64,000 nucleotides of DNA from Prorocentrum cordatum (taxonomy: Eukaryota > Sar > Dinophyceae > Prorocentrales > Prorocentraceae). This document shows, piece by piece, positions 33,068-42,240 of this stretch. The position numbers and the translations under genes are program-made. The notes beneath the pieces were generated by a model, which was not told where the DNA came from, did not search any database, and saw only the letters and a list, made by a program, of their open reading frames with translations. The stretch lies in NCBI GenBank assembly GCA_963575745.1, contig CAUYUJ010020588.1, positions 1 through 64,000 of the forward strand, in the 5' to 3' direction. Position 1 is the stretch's first letter; each line of letters starts with the position of its first letter.

Positions 33068-33233
33068 ATGCGCTGCATCGTCGTGGTCATACGCATGGTT
33101 GACACGCTGGCGTCAAGTGACCACGTTCTCGGCCCTGCAGTTCTCGGTGCCTTTGGAAGCCGAGGGCGGTTGCGAGTCGGGGCCGTGCTTCAGGCAGTGA
33201 GTGCTTGGAGGCGCAGCGCTGTTCACGCAGTTG
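33068..33233 (+). other. Unassigned remnant between N2 and the element B YR
   Basis: By analogy it should be the end of element B's RT-RH, but I cannot align it with confidence. One frame reads AASSWSYAWLTRW, faintly like the RT block after CPFGA. Most of the RT must be missing or beyond N2. Confidence 0.25.
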
Positions 33234-33252
33234 TCCGTAGCACATGGCTCAG
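33234..33252 (+). promoter_or_regulatory. SL-like sequence before the YR of element B
   Basis: CCGTAGCACATGGCTCAGG keeps both ends of the SL, CCGTAGC and TGGCTCA, with two bases missing in the middle. It lies 32 bases before ATG 33285. Confidence 0.5.
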
Positions 33253-33284
33253 GGAAAGGGCTGGCGTTGCTTTTGCATGTTTTC

Positions 33285-34831
33285 ATGTTGCATTTCCTGG
33301 AGCAGAGCCGGGCGCGTGCAGCGGCGTCAACAGGTGCAGATGCGCTTTCGCTGGCCGCGCCGGTCGTGGATGCGGTGCCAGAGCAGTTTGCGACAGCGCC
33401 GCTCCCCGAGCCCTTGGCCAGCTTTGTGCGGCAACTGGCTGCGGTAGCACCGCCAGGGCCTGCAGTCGAGTCTTTATGTTCGGATTTGGCAGCTGCTGGT
33501 GCTGGCCGGGCCGAGGGCTTCTGCGGCCTCGGCCTGGCTGAAGTTCAACAAATTTGGGCTCCCCTCGATGGGTGTGCGCACCCATTCCTCCAGAGGTTTC
33601 TGCAGGTGTGTGAGGCAGAACGGCAGCGGAGTCAGCGGTCGGCGTCTTTTGCCGCTGCGAGTGGCGCCCAGCCGAGCCAGGCTGCGGGCGGCAGGCATCC
33701 GCAGGAGCTCGGATTAGAACGCAGGCCTGGTCCAGGAGCCGCGCAGAGGGGGATGGCTGCTCTGGCGCTGGTTGCGGACGCGCGGCGCCGACAGCAAGTG
33801 ATCGAGCCCAAAGCGCTGGCTGGTGCGATCAGGGATTTGGCAAGGTTGCCGGAGTGGCCATTCGTGGATGCCAGGGTGCTGCCACGCGCTGCTGCGAAAC
33901 GAGCACGCGCCGCTGCCACAGATCTCGCAGGATTCGAGATTCGCGCCGTCTGGCTCGAATTCTGTGGGTGGCGCAGGAGCGCTCTGCAGTATGCCAGCGC
34001 GGTGGAGCTCTGGGGCGAAGCTGCTGCTGTCAGCGGTGAAGCTCCATGGCCGCCCAAGTACTCTACACTGTGCGTGTTTTGCGCGCTGTTTCGCAGCAGT
34101 ACTTCGCTCGGGCGCTACTCGTCACATTTACGGTCTGTGCTTCATCTGCTGCGGGCTCCGGCTGGCGAGCTTGGGGACACGTCGAAGCTTGTGCGTGGCG
34201 CGGAGAAAGCTGGGATGGGCCACCAGCGGCCCAGAGTTTGGGCGTCTGTGTCTCAGACCCGCGCTTTGGCAGATTCTGTGTCGCAGGCAGGGCGTCACGA
34301 TATTGGTCTATCGTGGGTAGTTTCTCGCCACTTCTGTCTGCGGTATTCGTCTGAGACGCTGCTCCTGGCTCGAGCAAAGCGCTCTTTCGCTTCGTTGGGA
34401 GTGGCCCAAATTTTCGATGCGTCATTACCTTCGTCCAGAGAAAGTGCCGCCGCGCACCCGTGGAGGTTGTGAGAAAGTGCGCGTGTTCAGATGTGAAGCA
34501 GCTGCTTTGCGGGGTGTGCGGCTTGAAGGAAGCTGCGGCTGCAGAGTCTGTGCCATTCGGTCACGTGGCATATTCTGAAGCACTGGCGTACCTCAAGGCT
34601 GGCGCCTTGGCGCTTGGATTCCACGACTCGGAGAACTGGGGAACGCATGCTTTTCGCCGTGGGTTTGCGGATGACGCTCTCCGAGCAGGCGGTGTATCTT
34701 CGTTGTTTTGGTCTGGCGGATGGAGAGGGCTCGCTGCCTTCGGCTATGCGACGGCACAGTCGCGTGGAGAGATGGCCGCTGCGCAGTGGCTGGCGGAGCA
34801 GTCTCAGTCCACCGGGGACGAGGGCAACTAG
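33285..34831 (+). pseudogene. Tyrosine recombinase of element B, one frameshift
   Basis: ATG 33285 gives MLHFLEQSRARAAAS, parallel to the E2 start MLQFLDKSR. The frame stays open to about 34470 and includes SRHFCLRYSSE with the first catalytic Arg. The rest reads in another frame from about 34460: the Cys motif C-A-C-x7-C-G-V-C, THAFRRG (H-x-x-R), GGWRG and FGY, ending at the TAG before 34832. It is closest to the E2 enzyme. All catalytic residues are present, so only the frame is damaged. Confidence 0.8.
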
Positions 34832-34916
34832 GCACGCTCGCATGCAGTGGGCGCGCGCCGGTAAAACAGCGGTTCCGAGGCGTGCCTCTGGCTTGGCCGC
34901 CAGTGCCCTCCTGGAT

Positions 34917-35030
34917 GCAGTGGGCCATTTGAGTTGTCGAGTCGGTCCTGCCTGGCGGCGCCGGTTGTCTCTCCGCCCAACGCGGGCGCGGGGACGCCGA
35001 CCCGTGCGTACGCCGCGCGCGTAGATTTTC
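34917..35030 (+). repeat. Element B repeat B1
   Basis: Matches the reverse complement of 40204-40319 (E2 B1), including cggcgccggttgtctctcc and ggcgcggggacgccgacc. It ends in the hairpin arm AGATTTTC. Confidence 0.65.
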
Positions 35031-35073
35031 ATCGCCCCTAAATCGTGTAACGGTTTGGGGTGCAGGAAAATCT
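35022..35073. other. Hairpin at the element B B1/A2 junction
   Basis: AGATTTTC (35023-35030) pairs with GAAAATCT (35066-35073), with GCCCC and GGGGTGC tracts inside, as in E2 at 40160-40212. Confidence 0.6.
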
Positions 35074-35322
35074 CCAGGAGGACTCTAGTGGTCTCCTCGC
35101 TTCTTGGCCTCGGTGGCCTCAGTGGAATCGCATTCGTTCGCTGCCTTACAGCCGGTGGCCGCGTGCGGCTGGTGGATTTGGGCGCGGGGATGGTACGCCA
35201 CTTGCCCTTCTCCTCCCTCTCGTCGCGAGTGCGCGAGGATAACCGCGCCTTTGGCTGGCGGTGGCAGTGGTACTCCTGTGAGGATGGGCGCGCCTGGCCG
35301 TGCTCTTGGGCGCTCGGGTTGC
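35031..35322 (+). repeat. Element B repeat A2, truncated
   Basis: Matches the reverse complement of E2's A1 from its start to CGCTCGGGTTGC at 35311-35322, then stops. The B2 copy expected next is absent, and E0's YR start follows. Element B's 3' end has therefore been lost by deletion or recombination. Confidence 0.6.
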
Positions 35323-35344
35323 TCTCATCGAGAAAACGAAGCAT
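35323..35344 (-). pseudogene. Start codon and first residues of the E0 tyrosine recombinase
   Basis: Minus-strand ATG 35342-35344 reads MLRFLDES, the same start as the MLQFLDKSR and MLHFLEQSR genes. After about seven codons the sequence passes into element B's A2. This is all that remains of the E0 YR. Confidence 0.55.
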
Positions 35345-35348
35345 CACG

Positions 35349-35366
35349 CTGAGCCAAACGCTACGG
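35349..35366 (-). promoter_or_regulatory. SL-like sequence before the E0 YR start
   Basis: Minus strand CCGTAGCGTTTGGCTCAG lies four bases before the ATG at 35344. It keeps CCGTAGC and the uninterrupted nine-base TTTGGCTCA of the SL, with two bases missing between. Confidence 0.6.
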
Positions 35367-35471
35367 ATGGCATGCTGACAACATGATTGCCCTGGAATCC
35401 GACAAGAGGAGCAGCAGGCGCATATTTTCCGAAGCGGGCCAGTGCAAACAGCCCTCGAGGTATTACTCTAG

Positions 35472-35813
35472 CGCTGCCATGGGGCGTCCGGAGGATCTTC
35501 CCACGACGCGCGCGAAAAACCTGCCTCGACCATCCGCTGCAAATCTGCATCCTTGTGCTGCTGCCTCGTGGGCGCATCCGCGAGATTTTAATTGCTGGGC
35601 ACATAGAACGCATACAGAAGAGTGCCCGTCCTGGCGACGCGCAGCCATAAATCCCCGAGGAGATCATTCCAGTCTGGCTGTCGCGACGACCCGCGGAGCA
35701 AAGTGCCGAGAGCCGTCTGGTTGTCGACAAACAAGACAACCTCAAGCTCGCCAAAGTTCTGTTTTGAAGCCAGTGCAGCGCGCAAATCGCGGCCAACAGC
35801 TCCCAGGTGGCAG
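35472..35813 (-). pseudogene. RNase H C-terminal part of E0, cut off by E1
   Basis: From 35813 leftward the strand reads TWELLAAICALHW, then in a shifted frame VVLFVDNQTALGTLLRG (catalytic Asp), QPDWNDLLGDLWLR, FYVPSN and, after a stop, NLADAPTR. It ends at a TAG near 35472. The matching upstream part ends at 52307 with KTQVA, so the two halves join as QVATWEL once E1 is removed. At least one frameshift and one stop make it dead. Confidence 0.75.
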
Positions 35814-35925
35814 GAAAATATTCCTCCCTCACTCCGGTGGGTTTGCGCCCTCGTGCGTTCACAGGGCTCTTCTTCCAGCGCGCTTGGCCAGGGGCCTTCC
35901 CGGGGCAATGTGCCGCCAGCTGCCC
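35814..35925 (-). repeat. E1 repeat B2 (3' end)
   Basis: Starts GAAAATATT and matches 36382-36490 with only a few differences. It abuts the E0 RNase H at 35813. Confidence 0.75.
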
Positions 35926-35965
35926 AGCCAAAAAGGCGCAAACCCCACCAGGGAGGGCGGGTGGG

Positions 35966-36381
35966 AAAACAGAAAGGCCTGTGCGGCACCTTCCCACTGG
36001 CTTCAGCGGGCCCGACGCTCCAGAGCGGCGCCCCTCCGTTGGCCTCCACGGGCCCGCACTGGGCCAAGCCGCCCTTCCAGTGGAAGCGACAGACCAGACC
36101 GAAGGCAGGACGACAAAGACAGACAGACAGGACGACGACACGCAAACAGACGGGCAGACAAGGACAGACAGACAGGACAATGACAGACAGACAGACAGAC
36201 AAGCCAAGAGCGACGACAGACATCCGCAGCCCCGGGAGGGGCACCGCGCCCTGAGGACAAGACGCACACTCCTCGGCGCAAACACAAATAAGCTCCCCAG
36301 AGGCCAAGACTGGAAGAGTGGGCCACGAACCGTGTGTTCGTCAGATTTTCCTGCCCCCCAAACTTGCAGTTTAGGGGCGAA
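35966..36381 (-). repeat. E1 repeat A2
   Basis: Direct copy of 51889-52306, including a (GACA)n patch at about 36118-36205. Confidence 0.8.
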
Positions 36382-36390
36382 GAAAATATT
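36341..36390. other. Hairpin at the E1 B1/A2 junction
   Basis: AGATTTTC (36343-36350) faces GAAAATATT (36382-36390), with CCCC and GGGG tracts and AAACTTGCAGTTT inside. Confidence 0.6.
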
Positions 36391-36490
36391 CCTCACTCCG
36401 GTGGGTTTGCGCCCTCGTGCGTTCACAGGGCTCTTCTTCCAGCGCACTTGGCCAGGGGCCTTCCTGGGGCAATGTGCCGCCAGCTGCCCA
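36382..36490 (-). repeat. E1 repeat B1
   Basis: Starts GAAAATATT and runs to cagctgccca. It is related to the E4 B repeats at 55740 and 56382, which share tgggtttgcgccc and acagggc. Confidence 0.75.
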
Positions 36491-36595
36491 CTGAACCCCA
36501 GGAACGTCCTGGGCAACCAAGACCAGCCCATGTGAACGAGAGAGAACGTGCCCCTGTGAGAAGATGGTGACAGCCCAATGCAAACAGGTGCGTTT

Positions 36596-38159
36596 TCACT
36601 CTTCACCAGACGAATCAGAGAATTCGATCAAAAACTCTGCCTCCGCCACAGTACCACGCGCCTTTGCTGACGCGTATGCGAATGCAGTCACGCCCCTCCA
36701 TCCTCCTGAAAAGAAGAGCGCAGCCGGCCCTTTGGTTTCGATGACCTCTGTGGCCCAGCCTCGACGAAAAGCGTGCGTGCCCCAAGACCGCCCTTCGGCG
36801 AACCCCAAGGCTTGCGCGGCGATCTTCAGGCCCGCCAGAGAATCACTGTATGTGATCGAAGGAAACACTAGACTACCATTCTCCACTTTTCCCTTGAGGA
36901 TGCATGCGCCGCAGAGCGTTTTGCCCTGCAGGCCACATATGCACCTGCGAACAACCTCTACCCGCTCAGAGCAGCACTTCCTATTTAGGAACACGATCCG
37001 CACAGCCTCTGTTCCCCCGCGCGTGCTGTCTACGAACACGTTTGCCTGTGGAGCCCCCAATTGCAGCACTTCACCATAACGAAGGCAAAAATGACGTGCG
37101 ACCACCCATGATTCGCCCAGCTCTGTCTGCCCATTCCGGCTGCACCAGCGCGCAATCTTCCGCGTCTGGTCTGCCGTGGCCCGGATCTTCATGCGGTGAA
37201 TCGCCCTGCCAGACTTCTCCGCGCCCCGCACTATGCAAACGGTATCCTCCAGGGCGGCCAGAGGACTCCGTAACCACCGCAGTACCGTTCGCAAGTGAGA
37301 CACATATCTGGACAGAGACGCCGCACTCCGGAACAGCACCACAAAGGCGTCGACGGTGGCGTACGTCGGCGGCCATGCTTCCAAACAGTGCACTGTGCAG
37401 CTGTGGCCATACAGCCGCACAGCCGAAGCATAACCTGCAGCACTCGCCTTCCATCCGCAAAACTCCATCCAGACAGCCTCTTTGTCGAACAGGTCGTGCC
37501 CTGCGAGGCCCGCGCGCCTAGCCACTTCCTGCCGAGGAGACGCGGCAGGGAACAAACAACAGTGTGTCCGCGGCAGCCAGTGCCCGAATCGCTTCTGCAA
37601 GGATTTCTGGCTGGGGAACGCAAGTGCTCTTGCGAGCCGCGGAACACAAAACCAATGCCGCCATGGCCTTTTCCGTCTTCTCAACCATGTTGCCGTTTGC
37701 ACTATTCGCGCCCACGGCTGGCGGGGCCTGCGTGCCCGTTGAAACAACCTGGTCCGTGGAACGGCGCGCCTCGCGGGTGGAATCCGCGAGGGCACACGCA
37801 GCGGTAAACTCCCTGACGAACACAGGCGGCAATGGTTGCAGAGGCTTCCAAATCCACTGCGCTTCATCAGTTGAGATGCCCACAAAATCAGACGACGACG
37901 TGGCACCTTCTGCCAAAAACTTTCTCTCTAGTGCCGCGGCGTCCACTGAGCAGCCAGATGCTGCCATCGCTCGCCGGAGCAGCGGGGACAGCCATGGCTC
38001 TGGACGTGCACGAACGTTCCGGGTTTCAGGCATCGGCAGGCTCGGTGCGCTCGCAACCTGGCCAGCACTCATGTGACCAAGCGCCGTCTTGGCCAGATGC
38101 TTACGGACACGTGCTGGCATATGGCCCAAATCGGCTTTCACGGCAATCGCGACTGACAT
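36596..38159 (-). pseudogene. Tyrosine recombinase of E1, one frameshift
   Basis: I chose ATG 38159 (MSVAIAVKADLGHM). The first residues differ from the usual MLxFL start, so the N-terminus may have been replaced. The N-terminal domain runs to about 37540, then the frame changes. The catalytic half reads HFCLRYGEVLQL (Arg), RRCIC-x7-C-G-A-C, THAFRRGWATE (H-x-x-R), GGWRG and AFAY, and ends SSGEE at the TGA 36596-36598. All catalytic residues are kept. It is closest to the E4 enzyme. A weak SL-like tract lies directly before the ATG (38160-38184). Confidence 0.8.
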
Positions 38160-38387
38160 TTAGGCCACAATCACTCGGCCACGGCAACTGCCCCAGATCA
38201 GGACCGAAAACGCATTCGTTCTCCCTTCTCGACTCCACCAACCAGGGCGGCCAGACGCAGGGAACGCAACCGCACCCCCGGAAAACTCTCAGCGGGGCGC
38301 AGCCACACGCCCCAGGTCAATCTAACAATGGCCGCCCTCCCCTGGCGGGCAAATGTTGCCTTCCTGTTTTTCAGCGCCGCTCACAGT

Positions 38388-39465
38388 TCACACTCCGGCC
38401 CGCCAAGGAAGTTGCTCTGGCCAGCGCCATTCGACCTGCTGGAAGCCCCGCCCGGCGAGTTCCGCACGAGCAGTTTCAAATGTAGACTGCCTCGTTGGGC
38501 CGTCCGCGAGGTTTAGTTTTGACGGCACGCGGACGGCGTGCAGAAGAATGGCAGCCGTTGCAACTTGAAACCAAAAATCTGCCACTACCGCGTTGTAGTC
38601 GTCCTGCCGGCTTGCTCCGCGGACGAGCGTGTGCAGTGCCACATTGCTGTCTATAAAAAGAACTGCTTCGCAATCCTGGAGCCCCCTGGCTACGAGCATT
38701 CTTATACTGCAGACAGCAGCCACGAGCTCCCACAAGGAAATCTGCGTGCGGCGCGGCCTCGCCCAGGCCATTGCGGCATGTGGCACGGGCGCGGCTGCCC
38801 ACAAGCGAGCAGAGGGATGCCATAAAACGAACGCCATCCAACCATCTCCAGCCGCGTCTGTGTAAATGAAACACCGCTTCGGCTCTCGTGGAGATAGCGG
38901 AATCTCGCGGGTCGGGCACGCCAAGAGAAACCGGCGCCACCAAAGCAGTGAATTCCGCGCGCGTTTGGGCATGGCACTGGTACGCCGATTCGATTGCCAA
39001 TGCAACGCTGCAAGATAAGCGCGCGCACCGCGACCAAAAACTACGGATCCTCCCCAGCTCAATCGGCCAGCCAATCGCTTGGCTTCGGCCGGCCGCAGAA
39101 AATTCGCCTCCAAGGCTTCATCTATGCATGCGAGCCACTTCTGCAGCTTTTCTTCGCCTATCCAGAAGACAATTGCGCCTGGCCGCGCCGAAGCTTGCAC
39201 TCCTAGCACTATTGTCTCTGCAGCGTCGTCCACAGATTTATTTGGGTCCAGTTCCCAGTCGAGGAGAGCGATCGCTTCCCTAGCACAACGCGCCGTGCCG
39301 GCGGGCCCCGCGAATTCGTGGATAGTTTCTCCTGCCTCATCAGCCGAGAAGAAATCGTCGACGAAACGCGGATATGCAATGAGGAACTCCTGTGCCAGAA
39401 AAGCCTTTACGAAGCTACCAAACCTGTGCCATGAGTGCACGGAGCTGAGAGCCCCGAAGGGGCAG
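38388..39465 (-). pseudogene. RT-RNase H C-terminal half of E1, cut off by E2
   Basis: Coding resumes at 39465 with CPFGALSSVHSWHRFG, exactly where the N-terminal half stops at 47435. It then shows PRFVDDFFSAD (catalytic F-V-D-D), ALLDWELDPNKSVDD and AKRLAGRLSWGGSVVFGRG. RNase H follows with FIYTDAAGDG (Asp), LWELVAAVC (Glu), LFIDSNVALHT (Asp) and NLADGPTR (Asp). The stop is TGA at 38388-38390. All visible catalytic residues are intact, so the gene was probably functional until E2 inserted. Confidence 0.85.
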
Positions 39466-39587
39466 GAAAATCTCTGCGTGCGGCCACGCTCAAAACGCGC
39501 GGGTCGGCGTCCCCGCGCCCGCATTGGGCGGAGAGACAACCGGCGCCGCCAGGCAGGGCCCGACTGGACTTCTCCAATGGCCCCGCC
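39466..39587 (-). repeat. E2 repeat B2 (3' end)
   Basis: Starts GAAAATCTC and is nearly identical to 40204-40319 up to ttctccaatgg. About 63 bases (39588-39650) separate it from A2. Confidence 0.8.
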
Positions 39588-39650
39588 TGGCAGGGACGCC
39601 GCGCCCGCACCAGCGCCCAGAAAAGCAACAGGGTGGCAGCGGGTGGGTTA

Positions 39651-40203
39651 CAAAGCAGCCTGCGCCGCGCATGCGGCCGAGTGGCAACGAGAACCCAGGA
39701 GCGGCAGTGGCCCCGGGAGGCGGTGGCGACGAGGAGGCCCGTGGCGACGAGGAACCGTGGCGATGAGGAGGCCCGTGGCGACGAGGAGCACCAGCAACGC
39801 CCTAAGCTCCAGAGTGCACGGACGGAGCCAGGAAGGCGACGAGGAAGGGCAGCGGCGACGAGGAGCACGAGACGCAACCCGAGCGCCCAAGAGCACGGCC
39901 AGGCGCGCCCGTTCCCGCACAGGGGCACCACCGCCACCGCCAGCCAAAGGCGCGGTTATCCTCGCGCACTCGCGGCCAGAGGGAGGAGAAGGGCAAGTGG
40001 CGTAGCATCCCCGCGCCCAAATCCACCAGCCGCACGCGGGCACCGGCTGTAAGCACAACGATCCGCCGCGCCACGGGGGGCACTGCCAGGCAGTGAACCA
40101 GCGCGATTCCCCTGAGGCCACCGAGGCCAGGAAGCGAGGAGACCACTCGAGTCCTCCTGGAGATTTTCCTGCCCCCCAAACCGCTGCACGATTTAGGGGC
40201 GAT
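39651..40203 (-). repeat. E2 repeat A2
   Basis: Direct copy of 46865-47434. It is about 17 bases shorter because one ggagccgtggcgacga unit is missing. Confidence 0.85.
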
Positions 40204-40212
40204 GAAAATCTC
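40160..40212. other. Hairpin at the E2 B1/A2 junction
   Basis: GAGATTTTC (40160-40168) and GAAAATCTC (40204-40212) are perfect inverted arms, with CTG/ATC spacers and CCCC/GGGGC tracts inside. The element ends at 39466 and 47434 each carry one half. Confidence 0.7.
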
Positions 40213-42091
40213 TGCGTGCGGCCACGCTCAAAACGCGCGGGTCGGCGTCCCCGCGCCCGCATTGGGCGGAGAGACAACCGGCGCCGCCAGGCAGGGCCCG
40301 ACTGGACTTCTCCAATGGCCCACCGCATCCAGGAGGGCACAGCCTGGCGGCCACTTCGCCATTGCATAGCCGAAGGCAGCGACCCCCCGCCATCCATCCA
40401 CTGGACGACACCAAAGGGCCCAAGGCCGCCAGGAGGGCTGGGGCTTGCGGCGAGAGCCGAGGAGGCACGCCTCGGATATGAATGTTTTCCACGACGCCCA
40501 ACGCATGCGAGCGTGCCTCGCCGCTCTCGCCGCCACTCGACTCTGAGTGCTCGACCAGCCACTCAGCAGCCGCCAGGGATCCTCGGGATTGCGCAGTAGC
40601 GTACCCGAAGGCAGCCAGGCCTCTCCAGCCGCCCGACCAGAAGAGCGCTGAAGTCCCCCCAGGCCGCAGGGCATCATCTGCGAACCCCCTGCGAAACGCG
40701 CGGGTCCCCCAGTGCTGGGCGTTCACAAAGTGCAACGCTGTAGCCGCCGCCTTGAGGAAAGCCAGCGCCTCCGAGTACCGTACGTGCGAAAAAGGCTCCG
40801 GGCACTTCTCGGCCGCCTGCCGCGGCGCACACACGCCGCACAAGGATTGTGTCCTCCCGGTGCAAATGCACGTGCGCGACACCTCCACGGGGACACGGTA
40901 GCACTTCCGCTGCATAAACGTAACCACTGCCTCCGAACCAGTGCCCGACCCGACAAAGCGGAAAGGTGCATATTGAGTTCCGAGACATAAGGCTTCAGAA
41001 TACCTTAAGCAAAAATGCCGCGAAACTGCCCACGACCATCCGATATCTGGGCGGCCCGCCTTTCTGGCCCAAGCTACAAGTTCGCGAGTCTGGGCAACAG
41101 TAGCCCAAACGCGAGGCCTCGTCTGGCCTGCCATGGCCTTTTCGGCGCCCTTCACGAGCCGGGTAGTATCTGCGAGATAGCCAGGCGAAACGCGCAGCAG
41201 CGACAGCACAGACCGAATGTGCGAGAGATATTTCCCCAATGTGGCACTGCTGCGGAACAGCGAGCAAAATGCACAAGCTGACCCATACGACGGTGGCCAT
41301 GGTTCCTCGCGGGCCAAGCCTGCTGCCTCGCCCCAGAGCTGCACCGCGCTGGCGTACTGGGGGGCGCTCTTCTTCCAGCCTGCGAATTCGAGCCAAGTGG
41401 CCTGCGCATCGTAATCCGCCGCTGTGCCAGCGTTCACTCGAGCTCTCTTTGCAGCTGCCCGAGGGGCATGCGCCTGCTGGGAGAACGGATTCGCTGGCAG
41501 CCGGCCCATGTCTCGGATGGCACTAGCCAGCACGCCTGGAGGCAAGTACTCGCGCCGGCGCCTGGCTTGCGCCACCAAGGCTAAAGCTGCCATGCTGCTG
41601 GCCGCGGCCGGCGCCGCTGCCTGCCCAGAAGCTGCCGCCAGATGCCCCGTCTGCCCAGGCTGCCCGTCTTTTGCCGGAAGCGGAGCTCTGTGCGAGGCCA
41701 TCGCTGGCTGCCTGCTTCGTCTCTCTCTGGCGATTTCCGCCTCGCAAAGCTGCAGAAATCTCCCAACGAAAGGTGCAGAGCAACCCGCCAACGGCGTCCA
41801 CACCAACTGGGCCTCGTCGACATCGATGCCGGCGAACTCATACACATCTCTGGCGCCAAAGCCAACCAGCTCTGACCAGAGAACGTCCACAACCACCCCT
41901 GGCGGGTGAGCACTGGCAGCCTGTCTGACCAACGCTCTCAAACTGCACCCCTCCTGATCCTGTGGCTCTGCGCTCTGCTCGGAGCTGGCAGCACTCGGAA
42001 CTGGCCCTGCAGCGCCATCGTCGCGGGCGGAGCTGGACTGGACGCGCTCCCCGAAGGTGTCAGCCCGGCTTTTGTCGAGAAATTGGAGCAT
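40193..42091 (-). CDS. Tyrosine recombinase of E2, His-to-Arg in H-x-x-R
   Basis: ATG 42091 (MLQFLDKSRADTF) is chosen because sister genes start there and an SL-like motif lies just upstream. The frame is intact. Catalytic block: SRHFCLRYSE with Arg near residue 363, CIC-x7-CGVC at 408-421, then GTRAFRRG at 462-469, where sisters have THAFRRG, so the catalytic His is Arg. GGWRG (Trp 489) and FGY (Tyr 497) are normal. The usual stop after the ESSGGES tail has become GAG, and the frame runs on through B1 to 40193, adding about 110 residues. The enzyme may be impaired despite the intact frame. Confidence 0.8.
   Translation of the reverse strand: MLQFLDKSRADTFGERVQSSSARDDGAAGPVPSAASSEQSAEPQDQEGCSLRALVRQAASAHPPGVVVDVLWSELVGFGARDVYEFAGIDVDEAQLVWTPLAGCSAPFVGRFLQLCEAEIARERRSRQPAMASHRAPLPAKDGQPGQTGHLAAASGQAAAPAAASSMAALALVAQARRRREYLPPGVLASAIRDMGRLPANPFSQQAHAPRAAAKRARVNAGTAADYDAQATWLEFAGWKKSAPQYASAVQLWGEAAGLAREEPWPPSYGSACAFCSLFRSSATLGKYLSHIRSVLSLLRVSPGYLADTTRLVKGAEKAMAGQTRPRVWATVAQTRELVAWARKAGRPDIGWSWAVSRHFCLRYSEALCLGTQYAPFRFVGSGTGSEAVVTFMQRKCYRVPVEVSRTCICTGRTQSLCGVCAPRQAAEKCPEPFSHVRYSEALAFLKAAATALHFVNAQHWGTRAFRRGFADDALRPGGTSALFWSGGWRGLAAFGYATAQSRGSLAAAEWLVEHSESSGGESGEARSHALGVVENIHIRGVPPRLSPQAPALLAALGPLVSSSGWMAGGRCLRLCNGEVAARLCPPGCGGPLEKSSRALPGGAGCLSAQCGRGDADPRVLSVAARRDFHRP
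40204..40319 (-). repeat. E2 repeat B1
   Basis: First B copy, overlapping the 3' end of the extended YR frame. See B2 at 39466-39587. Confidence 0.8.
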
Positions 42092-42110
42092 GGCTTGCAC
42101 CGCCAGCCTT

Positions 42111-42132
42111 CTTCGAACCAAACCGGCTACTG
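42111..42132 (-). promoter_or_regulatory. SL-like sequence before the E2 YR
   Basis: The minus strand carries CAGTAGCCGGTTTGGTTCGA, with 15 of 21 ungapped SL matches. It lies about 19 bases before ATG 42091 and shares TTTGGTTCGAA with the element A motif at 5046-5056. Confidence 0.55.
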
Positions 42133-42240
42133 ACTACTGCTGCCCGATGCCAGCGGGACACGACGAGCAACGGCGACCACACAACAGATGACGATGCAGA
42201 AATCGTCTCATTTTTTTTGCCGCCAGGTGAAGGTTTCAGA

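Noticed and set aside
35588-36307. Cys/Leu/Val-rich membrane-like protein
   Set aside because: The hydrophobic part is the translation of the (GACA)n patch in E1's A2 repeat. Only the end is real RNase H of E0.
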